From: Limnephilus marmoratus | Taxonomy: Eukaryota > Arthropoda > Insecta > Trichoptera > Limnephilidae | Length of the DNA: 64,000 bases | Direction: 5' to 3' | Assembly (NCBI GenBank): GCA_917880885.1 | Contig: OU862928.1 | Span: 11,241,721-11,305,720 of the forward strand | Shown: positions 19,590 through 29,590 of the stretch, one piece after another | Layout: every line of letters begins with the position of its first letter | Numbering within the stretch: the stretch's first letter is position 1 | Notes under the pieces: model-generated | Database searches by the model: none | The model's input: the letters and a program-made list of their open reading frames with translations, nothing else | Told to the model about the DNA's origin: nothing | Position numbers and translations under genes: made by a program

Positions 19590-21562
19590 AACCTCCCATT
19601 TTACTTCAAGAGTGTATACGTTAAAGACAATGACAACATTTTATCTGATAAACCCCAATTTACCGAAAGCTCACTCAACTTGCATAACATCCATGTGGAA
19701 GTAAATGATGTTGTGACTTTTATCAAACAGCTGGATATCAGGTCGAATTCGGGGCCTGATATGATTCCCTCAATATTACTTAAAAACTGTGTCCATGTTC
19801 TAGCTCTTCCTATTACTATAATTTTCAATTTATCTTTATCTACAGGTTGTTTTCCTGAAATTTGGAAAAGTAGCTTTATAACACCTATTTTTAAAAAAGG
19901 TGATAAAAGTCAAATTGAAAATTATAGACCCATATGTATTATGTCATCACTACCTAAACTTTTTGAAAAGATTATATTAAGTAAAATCATGCATCAAATT
20001 AAACCGCTTATATCAATATTTCAACATGGTTTCATGCCAGGCAGATCTACGTCATCTAACTTATTGCTTTACGAAAATTTTATTTCTAATGCACTTTCCA
20101 AGGGTCTTCAAGTTGACACTATTTATACTGATTTTAGCAAAGCCTTTGATACTGTTTCTCATCGCATTTTAATGGAAAAATTAGAACACTTGGGAATAAG
20201 CGGCAACTTTCTCGAATGGCTTAGAAGCTACTTATCGTTTAGAAAACTATCTGTAAAAATTAACTCCACAACCTCATACACTTTTTTTGCCTTAAGTGGG
20301 GTCCCCCAAGGTTCCCACCTAGGACCAATTCTTTTCCTACTATTTATTAACGACATTTCATTAATTTTCGATAATATTCACTTTCTTCTATTTGCCGACG
20401 ATCTAAAGATGTTTAAATCGATTAAAAATTCTTCTGATTGTTTAACTCTACAAATGAACTTAAATAAACTTTATGAATGGTGCATCGCAAACAAATTATA
20501 TCTTAATATTAACAAATGCCAAACGATCAGTTTTCACAGATCTAAAACCCCTTTACTATTCGAGTATACAATTAACAATGCCACTCTAAAAAGAGTCTTT
20601 GAATTCAACGACCTTGGCGTTATCTTTGACTCCAAATTACGCTTCTTGAATCACATTATTAGCATTACCAGTAAGGGATTACAAATGCTTGGATCTATCC
20701 TCAGAATCGCTAAAGACTTTAATAACATAAAAACCATAAAATTACTATACACGTCTTTGGTTAGAAGTCAGGTGGAATACTGTTCAAGCATTTGGTGTCC
20801 TCATTTCAACTCTCATTGTTCACAAATTGAAAAAATTCTAAATAAATTTTTACGTTTTATTAATTTCAAAATTGGTGTTCCTATTATTGAAATCAATTAT
20901 GTCAATTTACGCAGTAAACTTAACTTATCGAAATTATCTGAAAGGCGACAAATATTTGATCTCCTTTTATTGTATAAAATTGTTCATTCAAGGTTGGACT
21001 GCCCTGACGCTATAAACTTGTTATCCTTACACATACCTCCAAAATATACTAGACGAAACATTTTATTTTACAACAATAACTTCGCTACGAATTCTGTGAT
21101 GGAAAGAATACACAGGTTGGGCAATGAACTAACTGATGTCGCTGACATTTTTAATTTAAATTTCGATTCATTTAAAGCCAAATTAGTCCACCACTTTTTA
21201 GATATAAATAACGAATGAGAAATCATTTTATTTTATTTCAATTTTCTTTTGTTTATTGTTTTTTTTTTTATTGTTCTTATTTCAAAAGCTTACAACGAGT
21301 AATTCAGTAAAAATTAATGTGTTTTGATTATTTTTAATGTTTTTATTGCTCGTAGGTATATGTACATACGAGTTCCCTAAAGTCATTCATGTGGAATTAG
21401 CATTAGATGTATTCCTATTATTTTACTTTGAGTTTATGCTTTATTTGTATATTTTTTAATCTTTTTTATTTTGTGTTATACTGCTGTTATAAATGAAATT
21501 TGTATTTTATATGTAAAAGCCCAATAGGGCGTCAATAAATAAATAAATAAATAAATAAATTT
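19590..21562 (+). mobile_element. CR1/Jockey-group LINE, 5'-truncated, intact RT frame
   Basis: Coding sequence is open from about 19605, begins just upstream of the reverse transcriptase, and ends at 21218. A 3' UTR of about 300 bases follows, finishing in (TAAA)n at about 21532-21560. The endonuclease half is missing. The intact RT frame suggests a recent insertion into the hAT element. Confidence 0.9.
19605..21218 (+). CDS. LINE reverse transcriptase (endonuclease missing)
   Basis: Over 530 open codons. RT motifs in order: ENYRPICIMSSLPKLFEK, HGFMPGRSTSSNLL, YTDFSKAFDTVSH (catalytic Asp), LSGVPQGSHLGPILFLLF, LLFADDLKMF (catalytic DD), then FNDLGVIFDSKLRF and a C-terminal thumb/tail ending H-H-F-L-D-I. 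Such enzymes prime cDNA synthesis on nicked target DNA. Without the upstream endonuclease and ORF1 the copy is not expected to move by itself. Its wording (FADDLK, SHLGP) differs from the FADDTVL family at 9.6, 34.6, 36.5 and 60.2 kb, so it is a second lineage. Confidence 0.92.
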   Translation, partial: FKSVYVKDNDNILSDKPQFTESSLNLHNIHVEVNDVVTFIKQLDIRSNSGPDMIPSILLKNCVHVLALPITIIFNLSLSTGCFPEIWKSSFITPIFKKGDKSQIENYRPICIMSSLPKLFEKIILSKIMHQIKPLISIFQHGFMPGRSTSSNLLLYENFISNALSKGLQVDTIYTDFSKAFDTVSHRILMEKLEHLGISGNFLEWLRSYLSFRKLSVKINSTTSYTFFALSGVPQGSHLGPILFLLFINDISLIFDNIHFLLFADDLKMFKSIKNSSDCLTLQMNLNKLYEWCIANKLYLNINKCQTISFHRSKTPLLFEYTINNATLKRVFEFNDLGVIFDSKLRFLNHIISITSKGLQMLGSILRIAKDFNNIKTIKLLYTSLVRSQVEYCSSIWCPHFNSHCSQIEKILNKFLRFINFKIGVPIIEINYVNLRSKLNLSKLSERRQIFDLLLLYKIVHSRLDCPDAINLLSLHIPPKYTRRNILFYNNNFATNSVMERIHRLGNELTDVADIFNLNFDSFKAKLVHHFLDINNE

Positions 21563-21752
21563 TAATTTGTTATTGTGAAACGATAGTGAAATTCCATCGG
21601 AACTTTTAATTTTCTTGTACGGGACAGTCCTGATTTTTCAAGATTGATGGCAACTCTATTCGGAGGGGAATCTTAAACAGTCAGTCATAAACATTATTTT
21701 CTAGTCATCGTTGCGGAAGTAAAGTGCATAGTAAATCAATAAAATCCTATTA

Positions 21753-22086
21753 ATGACAACTACGAAGAAAAGAAAAGTTGAAGCTGAGTGAAACGTGAAA
21801 TCATTTGAAACTAAATTAAGGCTGTGGAAAATAACTCGAAATGAATAACACGACGCATTTTCCAACACTGCAAGGACAAAAGCCTTCTACTTCGTTTAAA
21901 CACGCTAGTCAGTGCGCGAAATTAAGTGAGGCATTTAATGAACGATTTAAGGACGTAAAAAGAGAGCAAACGGATTCAAACATATTTAATACACAGTTCA
22001 ACGTCGAACCATCGAATGTGCCTGATAATCTGCAGCACGAAATTATTCAATTACAAAGCGATAGATATAACAATCTCCCCAAATAA
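21753..22086 (+). pseudogene. hAT transposase relic (GTF2IRD2-like type)
   Basis: It begins M-T-T-T-K-K-R-K-V-E-A-E then a stop, then jumps to wording typical of the middle of such transposases: K-L-x-L-W, H-F-P-T-L, LSEAFNERFKDVK, and P-D-N-L-Q-H-E-I-I-Q-L-Q-S-D. This is the signature of hAT transposases from which vertebrate GTF2IRD2 was domesticated (Charlie8 type). The BED-finger and RNase-H-fold catalytic parts are absent, so this is an internal-deletion derivative. It agrees with the hAT ends and 8-bp duplication of the host element. Confidence 0.75.
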
Positions 22087-22369
22087 AGTCAGGAATCACC
22101 GGTTATATTAAGTCAAGCATGTCCCTTAACATTTTGTATACATATAATACAAACAATAATGCCATGATAATTGCCACACTTCTGACATAAAAAATCATTG
22201 CATGTAATTTATTGTAATTAGTAAAATAAATATGCATAATTATTGCGGACAATAAATATGCTACAAAATGTAGAAAAACCATTCACGTAATCAGAGTACA
22301 ATTAAATTTAAGCTGGTTGACTAGTAGACTCATACGCAGATTCATTCTTAAGGTAAAACCAATCTTGTT

Positions 22370-23500
22370 TTCACAATGCAATTTCCTGTTGCGGATTCAT
22401 CTGCTAACCCTAACGCATTTCGAATGTAATTAAAGCTGGGGACTCACAATCCAATTCGCTCTGACAGAAAAACCAGTTTTATGTTCAAAACGCAATGAAA
22501 AAAATCCAGATGTGGTTTCGTCTACTTAAGCATTTCGTAGAAACCCTTTCTCGTTTTTGAAGTGCATTTATAAAATTCTAGTTGCTTTTGTGCTGTCAGT
22601 ATTAGGGAAAAGCCATTTTCATGTACTCAGTAAAATGGCAATACTCTGTATTTTTAAGTCTCCGCGTACAGATTCATCCTACAACTGAAACCAGTTCTGT
22701 GTTTAGAATGCAACGAAAAAATTCCAGGAGGGGTTTCATTTTTTGATGCATTCCTTGTGTTAGAAGTGCATTTATAAAATTCTAGTTGCATACTTTGTGC
22801 TGCCAGAATTGGTGGAAAACCATTTTTATGTTCTGAGTGGAGTTTTAATTCCCCGCGTACAAACTCACTTTATAAATTAAACCAGTTCTGTGTTAAGAAC
22901 GAAAAAATTCCAGGAGGGGTTTTATTTCGCTAACGCGTTTCGTAAGAAACCATTCCCATGTGTGAAGTTCAGTTATAAATTTGTAGTTGCACAATATGCA
23001 TAAGTGCTCCCAGTATTGGAGGAAAGCAATTTCACGTTCTGAGTATAGTTTTAATTCCCCGCGTTCAGATTCAACCTGTAATTAAAACCAGTTCTGTGTT
23101 AAGAGCGCAATGAAAACGCATCAGGTGTGATTTCATTTACTGACGCATTTCTTCTGTTGGAACTGCATTTATAAAATTTTAGTTTCGTTGTTTATGCTGA
23201 CAGAATTAGAGGAAAGCCATTTTCATGTTCCGAGTTATGTAGTTTTAATTCCCCGCATGCAAATTTAATCTAAATTGAAACTAGCTCCGTGCTCAGAATG
23301 CAACGAAAAATTTCAGTTGTGGTTTCATCGGCTGACGAAATTTGACGGAAACCATTCTCGTGTTCAAACTGCAGTTACAAAATTCTGGTTGCAGACTATG
23401 TGCGGAGTTATTAAAGAGTGTTGGCAGTTACGTAACTATTTTTTTAATTAGTTTTAGTGAAACCAGTTCTATGATTCGAATGTGGTTCACCCTTCCCCCC
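22370..23500 (+). pseudogene. Decayed tandem C2H2-like array
   Basis: About six tandem units of roughly 200 bases repeat aaaccagttctgtgtt, aatgcaacgaaaaa, ggaaagccattttcatgttc and ttttaattccccgcg. In scattered frames these read as half-fingers: K-P-V-L-C-S-E-C-N-E-K and G-K-P-F-S-C-S-E-C. The H-x3-H halves are mostly unrecognisable. Frameshifts and stops are everywhere. Similar wording occurs at 59430-60000 and in better-preserved form at 28850-29590. Confidence 0.5.
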
Positions 23501-23880
23501 CCCCCCCCCTCAAGCCGGAAATCGGAGAGCAGCCCGCGGGATAAAGTATGAACGTTAAATGGCCCGCGATGCTAAAAAGGTTCCCCACCCCTAGTCTAGG
23601 TCATGGCGGTGCATGCATTTGCCCGCCTACTGCCTAGTTAGACTCTCTCAACCCATCGCCTTGCACCCAGTGGGATTGATTCATCCATCCGTCACTCCTG
23701 GACACACTGCCCCCAGATATTTACCCACCCCTTCTACATTTTTCTTTCCCAGAACTTCCTATCCTTCCCTTCCTTAAAAAGACCCACCACACTGCATCCT
23801 AAGATGACATGGGCTCTGAGAGAAATTATTTTTTTCAGGGCCTTCTGTGTGGAGCTAATGTAAAAAAAACGAGTATGCTT

Positions 23881-24365
23881 TAGATCACACAACTGAAATA
23901 AAACTTCTGCTCCATCTATATGATAGGAAGAGAGAAAAAATGTGCGCGCATACTGCTCTCTCTTGCTCCTACAAGCGTGCATAAAGAATTTTTACTTCAA
24001 AAATAAATAAAAAAATCATGTATTTCCTTTAGGTATTCAAGTAGAAAGATCTTATATTGTACCAACCCAAATTTTATATTTTTTAATTACTGGTTATACT
24101 GGTTCTTTATACTTCCATTCATTTGACAACTATAAAAAACAAAAACAAGTATATATTGCCAAAATACTTGGTTGAGGAAAGGAAAAGGTAGGATCCACAA
24201 ACCTGTAGGTAGAGCATATGGTTGTTTCTTAAGGCCTTCTGATGGTTCACAGCTGATCACAATGTTCACATCAAACGTTTTTCTTTTATTAATTGATACA
24301 TATAAATAGTTCTGAATAAATAAGAAAACAAAAATATATATTATTATGACCATGACTCACAGGCC
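23881..24365. other. Intron 6: nothing recognised
   Basis: AT-rich; contains a short gcgtgcataaagaatttttacttca segment (in pieces) echoed in inverse near 53720-53750. Confidence 0.4.
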
Positions 24366-24369
24366 TTCT

Positions 24370-25200
24370 TTAAACCCAGACTTTCGTAAATTTCCTCAGG
24401 CACTCAAAGTTCACCTTATTCGAGACAAGATCTGTGTTCCAAGCAGGTCTCGTAATAACTTGTAAACCATCAATCATTTCGTCTCGAACATCCGTCAAAA
24501 TCTCACAGTGACACAAAATGTGCTCGGCTGTTTGGTCGGTATCACCACAAGCGCAATTGGGATGGGATGATAGAGTAAGTCTATGAAGTCTACCTCTAAA
24601 CTCCCCATGCCAAGAAAGCAATTGGGTGATATTATATAGTCCATTATAAGATATGCCCCTTCCATTCTGATTTTAACTGATAGAAAGAAGGAGAAGGTCC
24701 ATCTTCCCATATTCGATGATATCCCATCTTATCTGCCATTCACTAAGCGATTTTTTTCTCATCATCTTTAGAAGTTCAGGGAGAGGCACTGCTCCACCAG
24801 GTATTAATTCAATACCAAGGTGGTTTACAGATCAGACACTTCTTTTGTTAAAACTTCCCTTATTTCTAAATCAGTTAGCAAAATGCCGGCCAAAATTGGC
24901 AAAGCATCCAATGATACTGTTTTGTAGGCTCCTAAAAGCGGCAGTAAGGGGATTCGCTGGCCCCTCTTAAGCGCTGAATGAATAAGTGAATTACCGAGTC
25001 GATGTTCCCATACACAGGCACCATATGAGACTTGTGCCACATATACGCATCTGTATAATAGACGGAGCGCAGGGAAACGTAAACCCCATTCAGCAGTTGA
25101 GATTCTTCTCAGTTTTAAGAAGAAAGCCTGGGCCTTACTAGAAACGCTTTTAACGTGAGTCAAGAACGAATAACGCCTAAATATTTAGTAATCTCAACAA
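24370..25200 (-). mobile_element. R1-like LINE fragment (ORF2 C-terminus)
   Basis: Minus-strand pieces 24825-25163 and 24370-24621 read as the post-RT region of an R1-type ORF2. They contain V-A-Q-V-S-Y-G-A-C-V-W-E, then L-H-R-L-T-L and the terminal CCHC finger C-A-C-G-D-T-D-Q-T-A-E-H-I-L-C-H-C. Frames are shifted between pieces and the RT core is absent. Confidence 0.75.
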
Positions 25201-25460
25201 AACGGATTTTTTTATGGATATAATAAGTTGATAGGTTTAATTCCTTTCTATTAATTTATAAATAAAACACTTGTGTTGCAAAGTTTTTTAACAAACAAAC
25301 AACATTTATGTTTATTTATATCACTTTCCTTTGAATGGTTCCTTCTAACAAAATCTCATAATTTACAATCAAATAATAGAAAAACAAAACAAGTGACAAT
25401 TGATTATTGCATTCTAACTGACACTATAGGATTCAAATTTAAAGGGAATATATTTCCTTT
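25201..25460. other. Intron 6: nothing recognised
   Basis: AT-rich spacer between the R1-like fragment and the SINE. Confidence 0.5.
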
Positions 25461-25857
25461 ACATGAATACCGCACAAGAGTCCCAACTGCTCCTGTCTGA
25501 AGCCAGTGAGACTATGGCATTCCCAATTGGGGTATGTTATGAGGCTGAAGGTAGTGGGGAGGGAAAGGAGATAGGGAAGAGGAAGGTGGGGAAGTACCTG
25601 GCTATTCAGATCTGGTCAACAAACACGGCTAATGCCATTTCAAGCAACATTTCAATTCTGAATGGTGGTCTTACACCAGGGCGATATTGAGAATATCTTC
25701 CATTCTGGAACGTGCCGCAAATATATATTATTTTAAGTGAATAAATTGTGAAATAACACAAATTAATCAAATAAAATTTATTTGCCACGCCGGGATTCGA
25801 TCCCGCGATCTTCGGTGTGGGAGTCAAGAGCCTTACCGCTGGACTACGCCGGCCGTC
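25461..25857 (-). mobile_element. tRNA-derived SINE, full copy 2
   Basis: The same body as the SINE at 937-1356, with a better preserved tRNA-like head (about 25786-25857). On minus it has TAGTCCAGCGG (A box) and GGGATCGAATCCC (B box). The poly(A) tail is short or lost. Confidence 0.82.
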
Positions 25858-25999
25858 ATTGCAGTATCTCCCAATTTTACGAATGGGTTTCTACCTCTAC
25901 TGAGGGAGCCTTTCATAAGGAGACCCGTGGTCTTGTGGGGAGCAAAAGTCAGTCAATTTTCCTTTTCCCAGTTAAGGTGGTAATAAAAAAATAGAATTT

Positions 26000-26118
26000 C
26001 CATGTATCCCCCCCCCCCCTCTCCCCCGGCGCTTGAAAATCTGCTGATGAAGTACTCAAATAAGGGGGCGGCGAAATTTTCCTACGCCCCGGGCTGAATG
26101 AATGAAGTTGGCCACCCC
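26000..26118 (-). repeat. Solo hAT-like terminus
   Basis: It ends gttggccacccctg, the inverse of CAGGGGTGGCCAAC, a common hAT-family end, after a C-rich run. No matching opposite end or target duplication was found nearby. Confidence 0.4.
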
Positions 26119-26202
26119 TGATATATACCATAAATATACCAAACCACCCACGTATATACGAAATAAATATCAACCATTCATAATCATCATCACTATTGGC
26201 TC

Positions 26203-26985
26203 TACAACCCCTGGTGGGTCTTGGCCTCCTCAAGAGTCTTCCTCCACTCATCTCGGTTTTGAGCCAGCTCTCTCCAATTTAGAAGCTCCAAGATAGATAT
26301 GTCTTTGAGGACATTGTCGCTCCATCTTAGTCTTGGTCTTCCCAGGCTCCTTCGCCCTATTGGCCTTGAATTCAGCAGGGACTTTGGTGCTTGATGCTCG
26401 GTCATTCTCTCCACATGACCCAGCCACCGAAGTCTTCCGAGTTTTATTAATTTTTCGACGTTTAGCTCCTTAAACAAAGTATAGAGCTCATTTTTACAAC
26501 ATCTGCGCCAAAATCCAGAACTTTTTTTCTAGAACCGGTCCGAAGATGCGCCTCAAAATTTTTCTTTCAAAAACGTCCAGTGCTCGCTCATTCCTCTTAG
26601 TTAGTACCCAAGTCTCAGCTGGTCTGATAAGAGTTTTGGTCTGATAAGAGTTTTGTACACTAGTATCTTCGTGTTTCTGGACAGCAGTCTGGACTTTAAT
26701 TGGTTTTGTAGGCGGAAATAACAGCGATTTGCGTTCACTATGCGCTTCTGGATCTCCTCTGTGGTATTATTGTCGTTTGTTATCAGGGAGCCTAGGTATG
26801 TGAATCTTGGTACCGTTTCGAAATTTTGGTTTCCACATGAAAGAGTTGGGATTTGTTGGGTGCATCCTACAGCCATGTATTTGGTCTTTTGCTGGTTTAC
26901 TACGAGACCCTTATTTTTGGCAGAGCTTTCAAGATTTATGAAGGCGTTACATATATATACGTATAATATCAACCATTATAAATAA
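26203..26985 (-). mobile_element. RTE-like LINE fragment (RT C-terminus)
   Basis: Minus-strand frames 26601-26972 and 26202-26477 read G-L-V-V-N-Q-Q-K-T-K-Y-M, RFTYLGSLIT, A-N-R-C-Y-F, then LGRLRWLGHVERM. This is the hallmark C-terminal wording of RTE-type reverse transcriptases. An 18-base tandem duplication (ttggtctgataagagttt) near 26618-26655 and a frameshift break it. Confidence 0.82.
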
Positions 26986-27662
26986 AATAATTATTCACCG
27001 TACCAGCATTTTTAAATAACAACTCAATTTCGATTTTATTTCGATATATTTATTACTTACGAATATTCAAAAATGCTCAAATGTGTGACGATAAAACTAT
27101 CAAAATTATGTAATTTTTGTAATTATTTTTTGATCACAAGTATTTACAATTTTTCCATAATATGTCTACGCAAAATAAGAATGTAATTTTTTTTATGATT
27201 TGTTAGTTTGTAAAACCGTAAATAAATAGACATAGACAAACCGAAGTATTTTCATCACAAAACACGTGGGCGGATCTTTTTTTTAAAGATTTTATTTTAA
27301 CTATAATTAAAATTCTGAAAGTAGTTGTCCTAGATAATTTATTGATTTATTTTACTGAATGATTGATTATAATATGATTTAAATGTTTGTTGTATAATAC
27401 AACATTTTGTTTGAAAATTTAACAAATCTGCCAGCTAAAACCTTATTGTACTAAAAATAAACATTTTTTTCTCAAAATTAAAAACATACCTTTACTAGAT
27501 AAAATAACAATCTTTCAAAATCGATTTATACTTTTTTGAGGAAAAAAGTCAATAGGTCTAGAATTTTATTTAAAAATGACATATTTCCGGTTGTGTCTGG
27601 TTACAAATTAGCTCCAGCATATTTGGAGTAAGAAGTACTAATTATTTTTTTTTAATTTCTAG
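26986..27662. other. Intron 6, end: nothing recognised
   Basis: AT-rich sequence up to the exon 7 acceptor. Confidence 0.5.
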
Positions 27663-27797
27663 GTTACCTTGGAGAAATTCCCATTCGATGAATGTTCGGA
27701 AGTGTACGAACCCGATTCACCCAGACTCAGTAATGGTCTAGATAATTCTACTCAGATCTGTTTTGGTCATCACTCTGAAATCAAAGACACTTGCCAG
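27663..27797 (+). CDS. SPH exon: pre-serine region with specificity Asp
   Basis: The acceptor is aatttctag and the donor is gtatgt. The exon encodes 45 whole codons including F-D-E-C-S-E-V-Y, S-T-Q-I-C and K-D-T-C-Q. The Asp of K-D-T-C-Q is position 189, so the primary specificity pocket is trypsin-like even though the His is lost. A foldback element begins almost directly after the donor. Confidence 0.92.
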
Positions 27798-28175
27798 GTA
27801 TGTTATGATAATAATACTAATAGCATCTCCCACACGCACACTTCGGAGCGACTGAGTCCCGCGCCGCCGCACAAAAAAGTAAAGACCGATAGGTTTACAG
27901 CGCAGTTCACTGTGAGACTTTTCTGCGCGGCGGCGGCCTGAAGTGGCGCGAGACTAGGGTTACCAGGGCTTGAATTCGAAAAGCCGGTTGCAAGCAGTAA
28001 AAAATCCTGATTTCTGTAAAAAAGTCCGGTCTCTGGCTGAAAATAAAACTCAGTAGATTGTAATTAGGTTTTATTAACTTGAGTTATATTTTTTGCACAT
28101 TATATTTTTATCCACTAGCAACAGCTTTCAAAAAGTTTGTTTTTGTAGAAATTTCACTGTGAAATTCGGCATATG

Positions 28176-28556
28176 TCATATGTTTGAAGTTGTATTGTGT
28201 GAGTAATATTTCTCAACTGACAACCTGTTGAACCTGAAAAAATTCGTTCCACATTTGCGTTGTGTGGCGTAATCCAAAAAAAAATACTGACAAATCTTCA
28301 GTAATTGGGTAAAACGAGTGCTATCATTGCACGCATTTAAGAAAATTACCCATTGCTTTTCAGCTAGCTCGTCATAAAAATCGCTTTGTGTTAAGAAAAT
28401 TTTTAGTAGGCAAAATTCTTCAAATAGTTTAACATCGTCAATGATGATTCCTTTGTTTCTCAAAAATACAATATAATCTGTGATATTGTCAAATTGTAGC
28501 TCCTGATTTTGCTTTAATACATCAAAGCATTTGAATGAGTCCAAAGGTTTTATCAA
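28176..28556 (-). pseudogene. hAT-type transposase C-terminal fragment (tentative)
   Basis: A 126-residue open segment contains K-Q-W-V-I-F-L-N-A-C-N then L-L-K-I-C-Q-Y-F-F and R-F-N-R-L-S-V-E-K-Y. The last part recalls the C-terminal dimerisation region of hAT transposases (…R-N-R-L-S-V-E…). The conserved S-x-x-E-R-x-F-S core is not readable. Assignment rests on this wording and on hAT-like ends around it, so it is tentative. Confidence 0.45.
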
Positions 28557-28763
28557 AATATTTATGTAGGCTATGCATTCTGGTACATCAGTTTTATTTC
28601 AGCATTTTTCTTATTGCGTTCGCCTTCGTTAATTTTATATTTTTCAAAGAGATCTCGTTCTTTTAAAGGAACGAAGTTAGTTTTCAGGTGGAAAAATGTA
28701 ATAAACAGTAATTGTTGAATGAAACACTAGTATACATTGAATTATTTGGCGGGCATTACATAA

Positions 28764-28836
28764 GCTGCCATAGCTCAGTGGTCAGAGCACCTAACCGGCA
28801 ATCAGAAGGACACGGGATCAAGTCCCGTTGGCGGCA
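28764..28836 (+). pseudogene. tRNA-like sequence (tRNA pseudogene or SINE head)
   Basis: Exactly 73 bases fold as a cloverleaf outline. The acceptor stem GCTGCCA/TGGCGGC is fully paired with one wobble, the D stem is GCTC/GAGC and the T stem is ACGGG/CCCGT. The anticodon stem is mismatched (CCTAA/TCAGA), position 33 is C not T, and the T-loop is ATCAAGT. It is unlikely to be a working tRNA. Confidence 0.6.
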
Positions 28837-28849
28837 AGTATCTTTTAGA

Positions 28850-29590
28850 ACGTCTTAGAAATCATTTGCTTACTCCAAGTGACATAAAACCTTTTACTGT
28901 TTCCACTGTGACCTATCATGTTCTACCAAGAGGCGCCAAAAATCACATATTTACGCACAGCAGACACCATTTTCCTTTCCGGAATGAAGTTAAACAAGTT
29001 CTCAAAAGGACAATTTAAAAATCCACCGTATGATTCACAAAAGAGAAAAACCTTTTTCATGTTCTGACTGCAACTATGCGTGTTCTGAAAAGGGATATTT
29101 AAGAAGTCACTTGCTGACTCGACTCATAGTGGAGAAAAACCTTTTTCATGTTCCGACTGCAACTATTCAAGTACTACGAAAGAAATCTAAAAATAACATG
29201 TTTACCCACAGTGGAGAAAAACCCATTGCATGTCCTGACTGCAACTAGTCTTCTTCTTGAAAAAAAAAACTTAAACGGCACATGCTATCGCACACTGATG
29301 AAAAACCTTTTTCATGTCCCGACTGCAATTATTTATGTTGTACAAATGAATTTCTTAGAAATCATTTGCTGACTTACAGTGATATAAAACCTCTTACATG
29401 TTTCTACTGCGACTATTCATGTTCTAAAAAGAGGCATCAAAAATCACATGCTTACCTACATACAGCAGACAAAACCATCTTCTTGTCCCGAATGCAGTTA
29501 TTCAAGTTCTCGAAAGGAGATTTAAAAATGCACAGCGCGATTCACAGTTGAGAAAAACCTCTTTCATGTTCTGAGTGTGACTAGGCATGT
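28850..29590 (+). pseudogene. Decayed C2H2 zinc-finger array
   Basis: Fingers alternate frames because of indels. Readable units include H-x-R-E-K-P-F-S-C-S-D-C-N-Y-A-C with L-R-S-H, D-E-K-P-F-S-C-P-D-C-N-Y with L-R-N-H, and I-K-P-L-T-C-F-Y-C-D-Y-S-C with H-Q-K-S-H. Linkers of the T/S-x-E-K-P type and C-x2-C...H-x3-5-H spacing mark tandem DNA-binding fingers. At least seven partial units are visible and no frame spans more than three. It lies inside hAT element 2 on the opposite strand from the transposase fragment. Confidence 0.8.

Larger units (their letters stand above)
19428..23591 (+). mobile_element. hAT element 1 (GTF2IRD2/Charlie8-like relic) with nested LINE
   Basis: The terminal inverted repeat CAGGGGTGGGGAACC at the left matches GGTTCCCCACCCCTa at the right. 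The 8-bp duplication gtctaggt flanks both ends. An 8-bp duplication and CAG ends define hAT. The interior holds a LINE (about 19590-21560), a transposase relic (21753-22086) and a decayed zinc-finger-like array (about 22370-23500). About 1.5-2 kb of the transposase is missing, so it cannot be autonomous. Confidence 0.85.
19300..23880 (+). repeat. Dispersed repeat A copy split by a hAT element
   Basis: The left half (about 19300-19427) and right half (about 23592-23870) together match the repeat A copy at 7930-8290. The break point carries the hAT target duplication gtctaggt, so the repeat was present first. Confidence 0.75.

Noticed and set aside
28764..28836. Functional tRNA gene
   Set aside because: Length and acceptor stem fit, but the anticodon stem is mispaired, position 33 is C, and the T-loop is abnormal.
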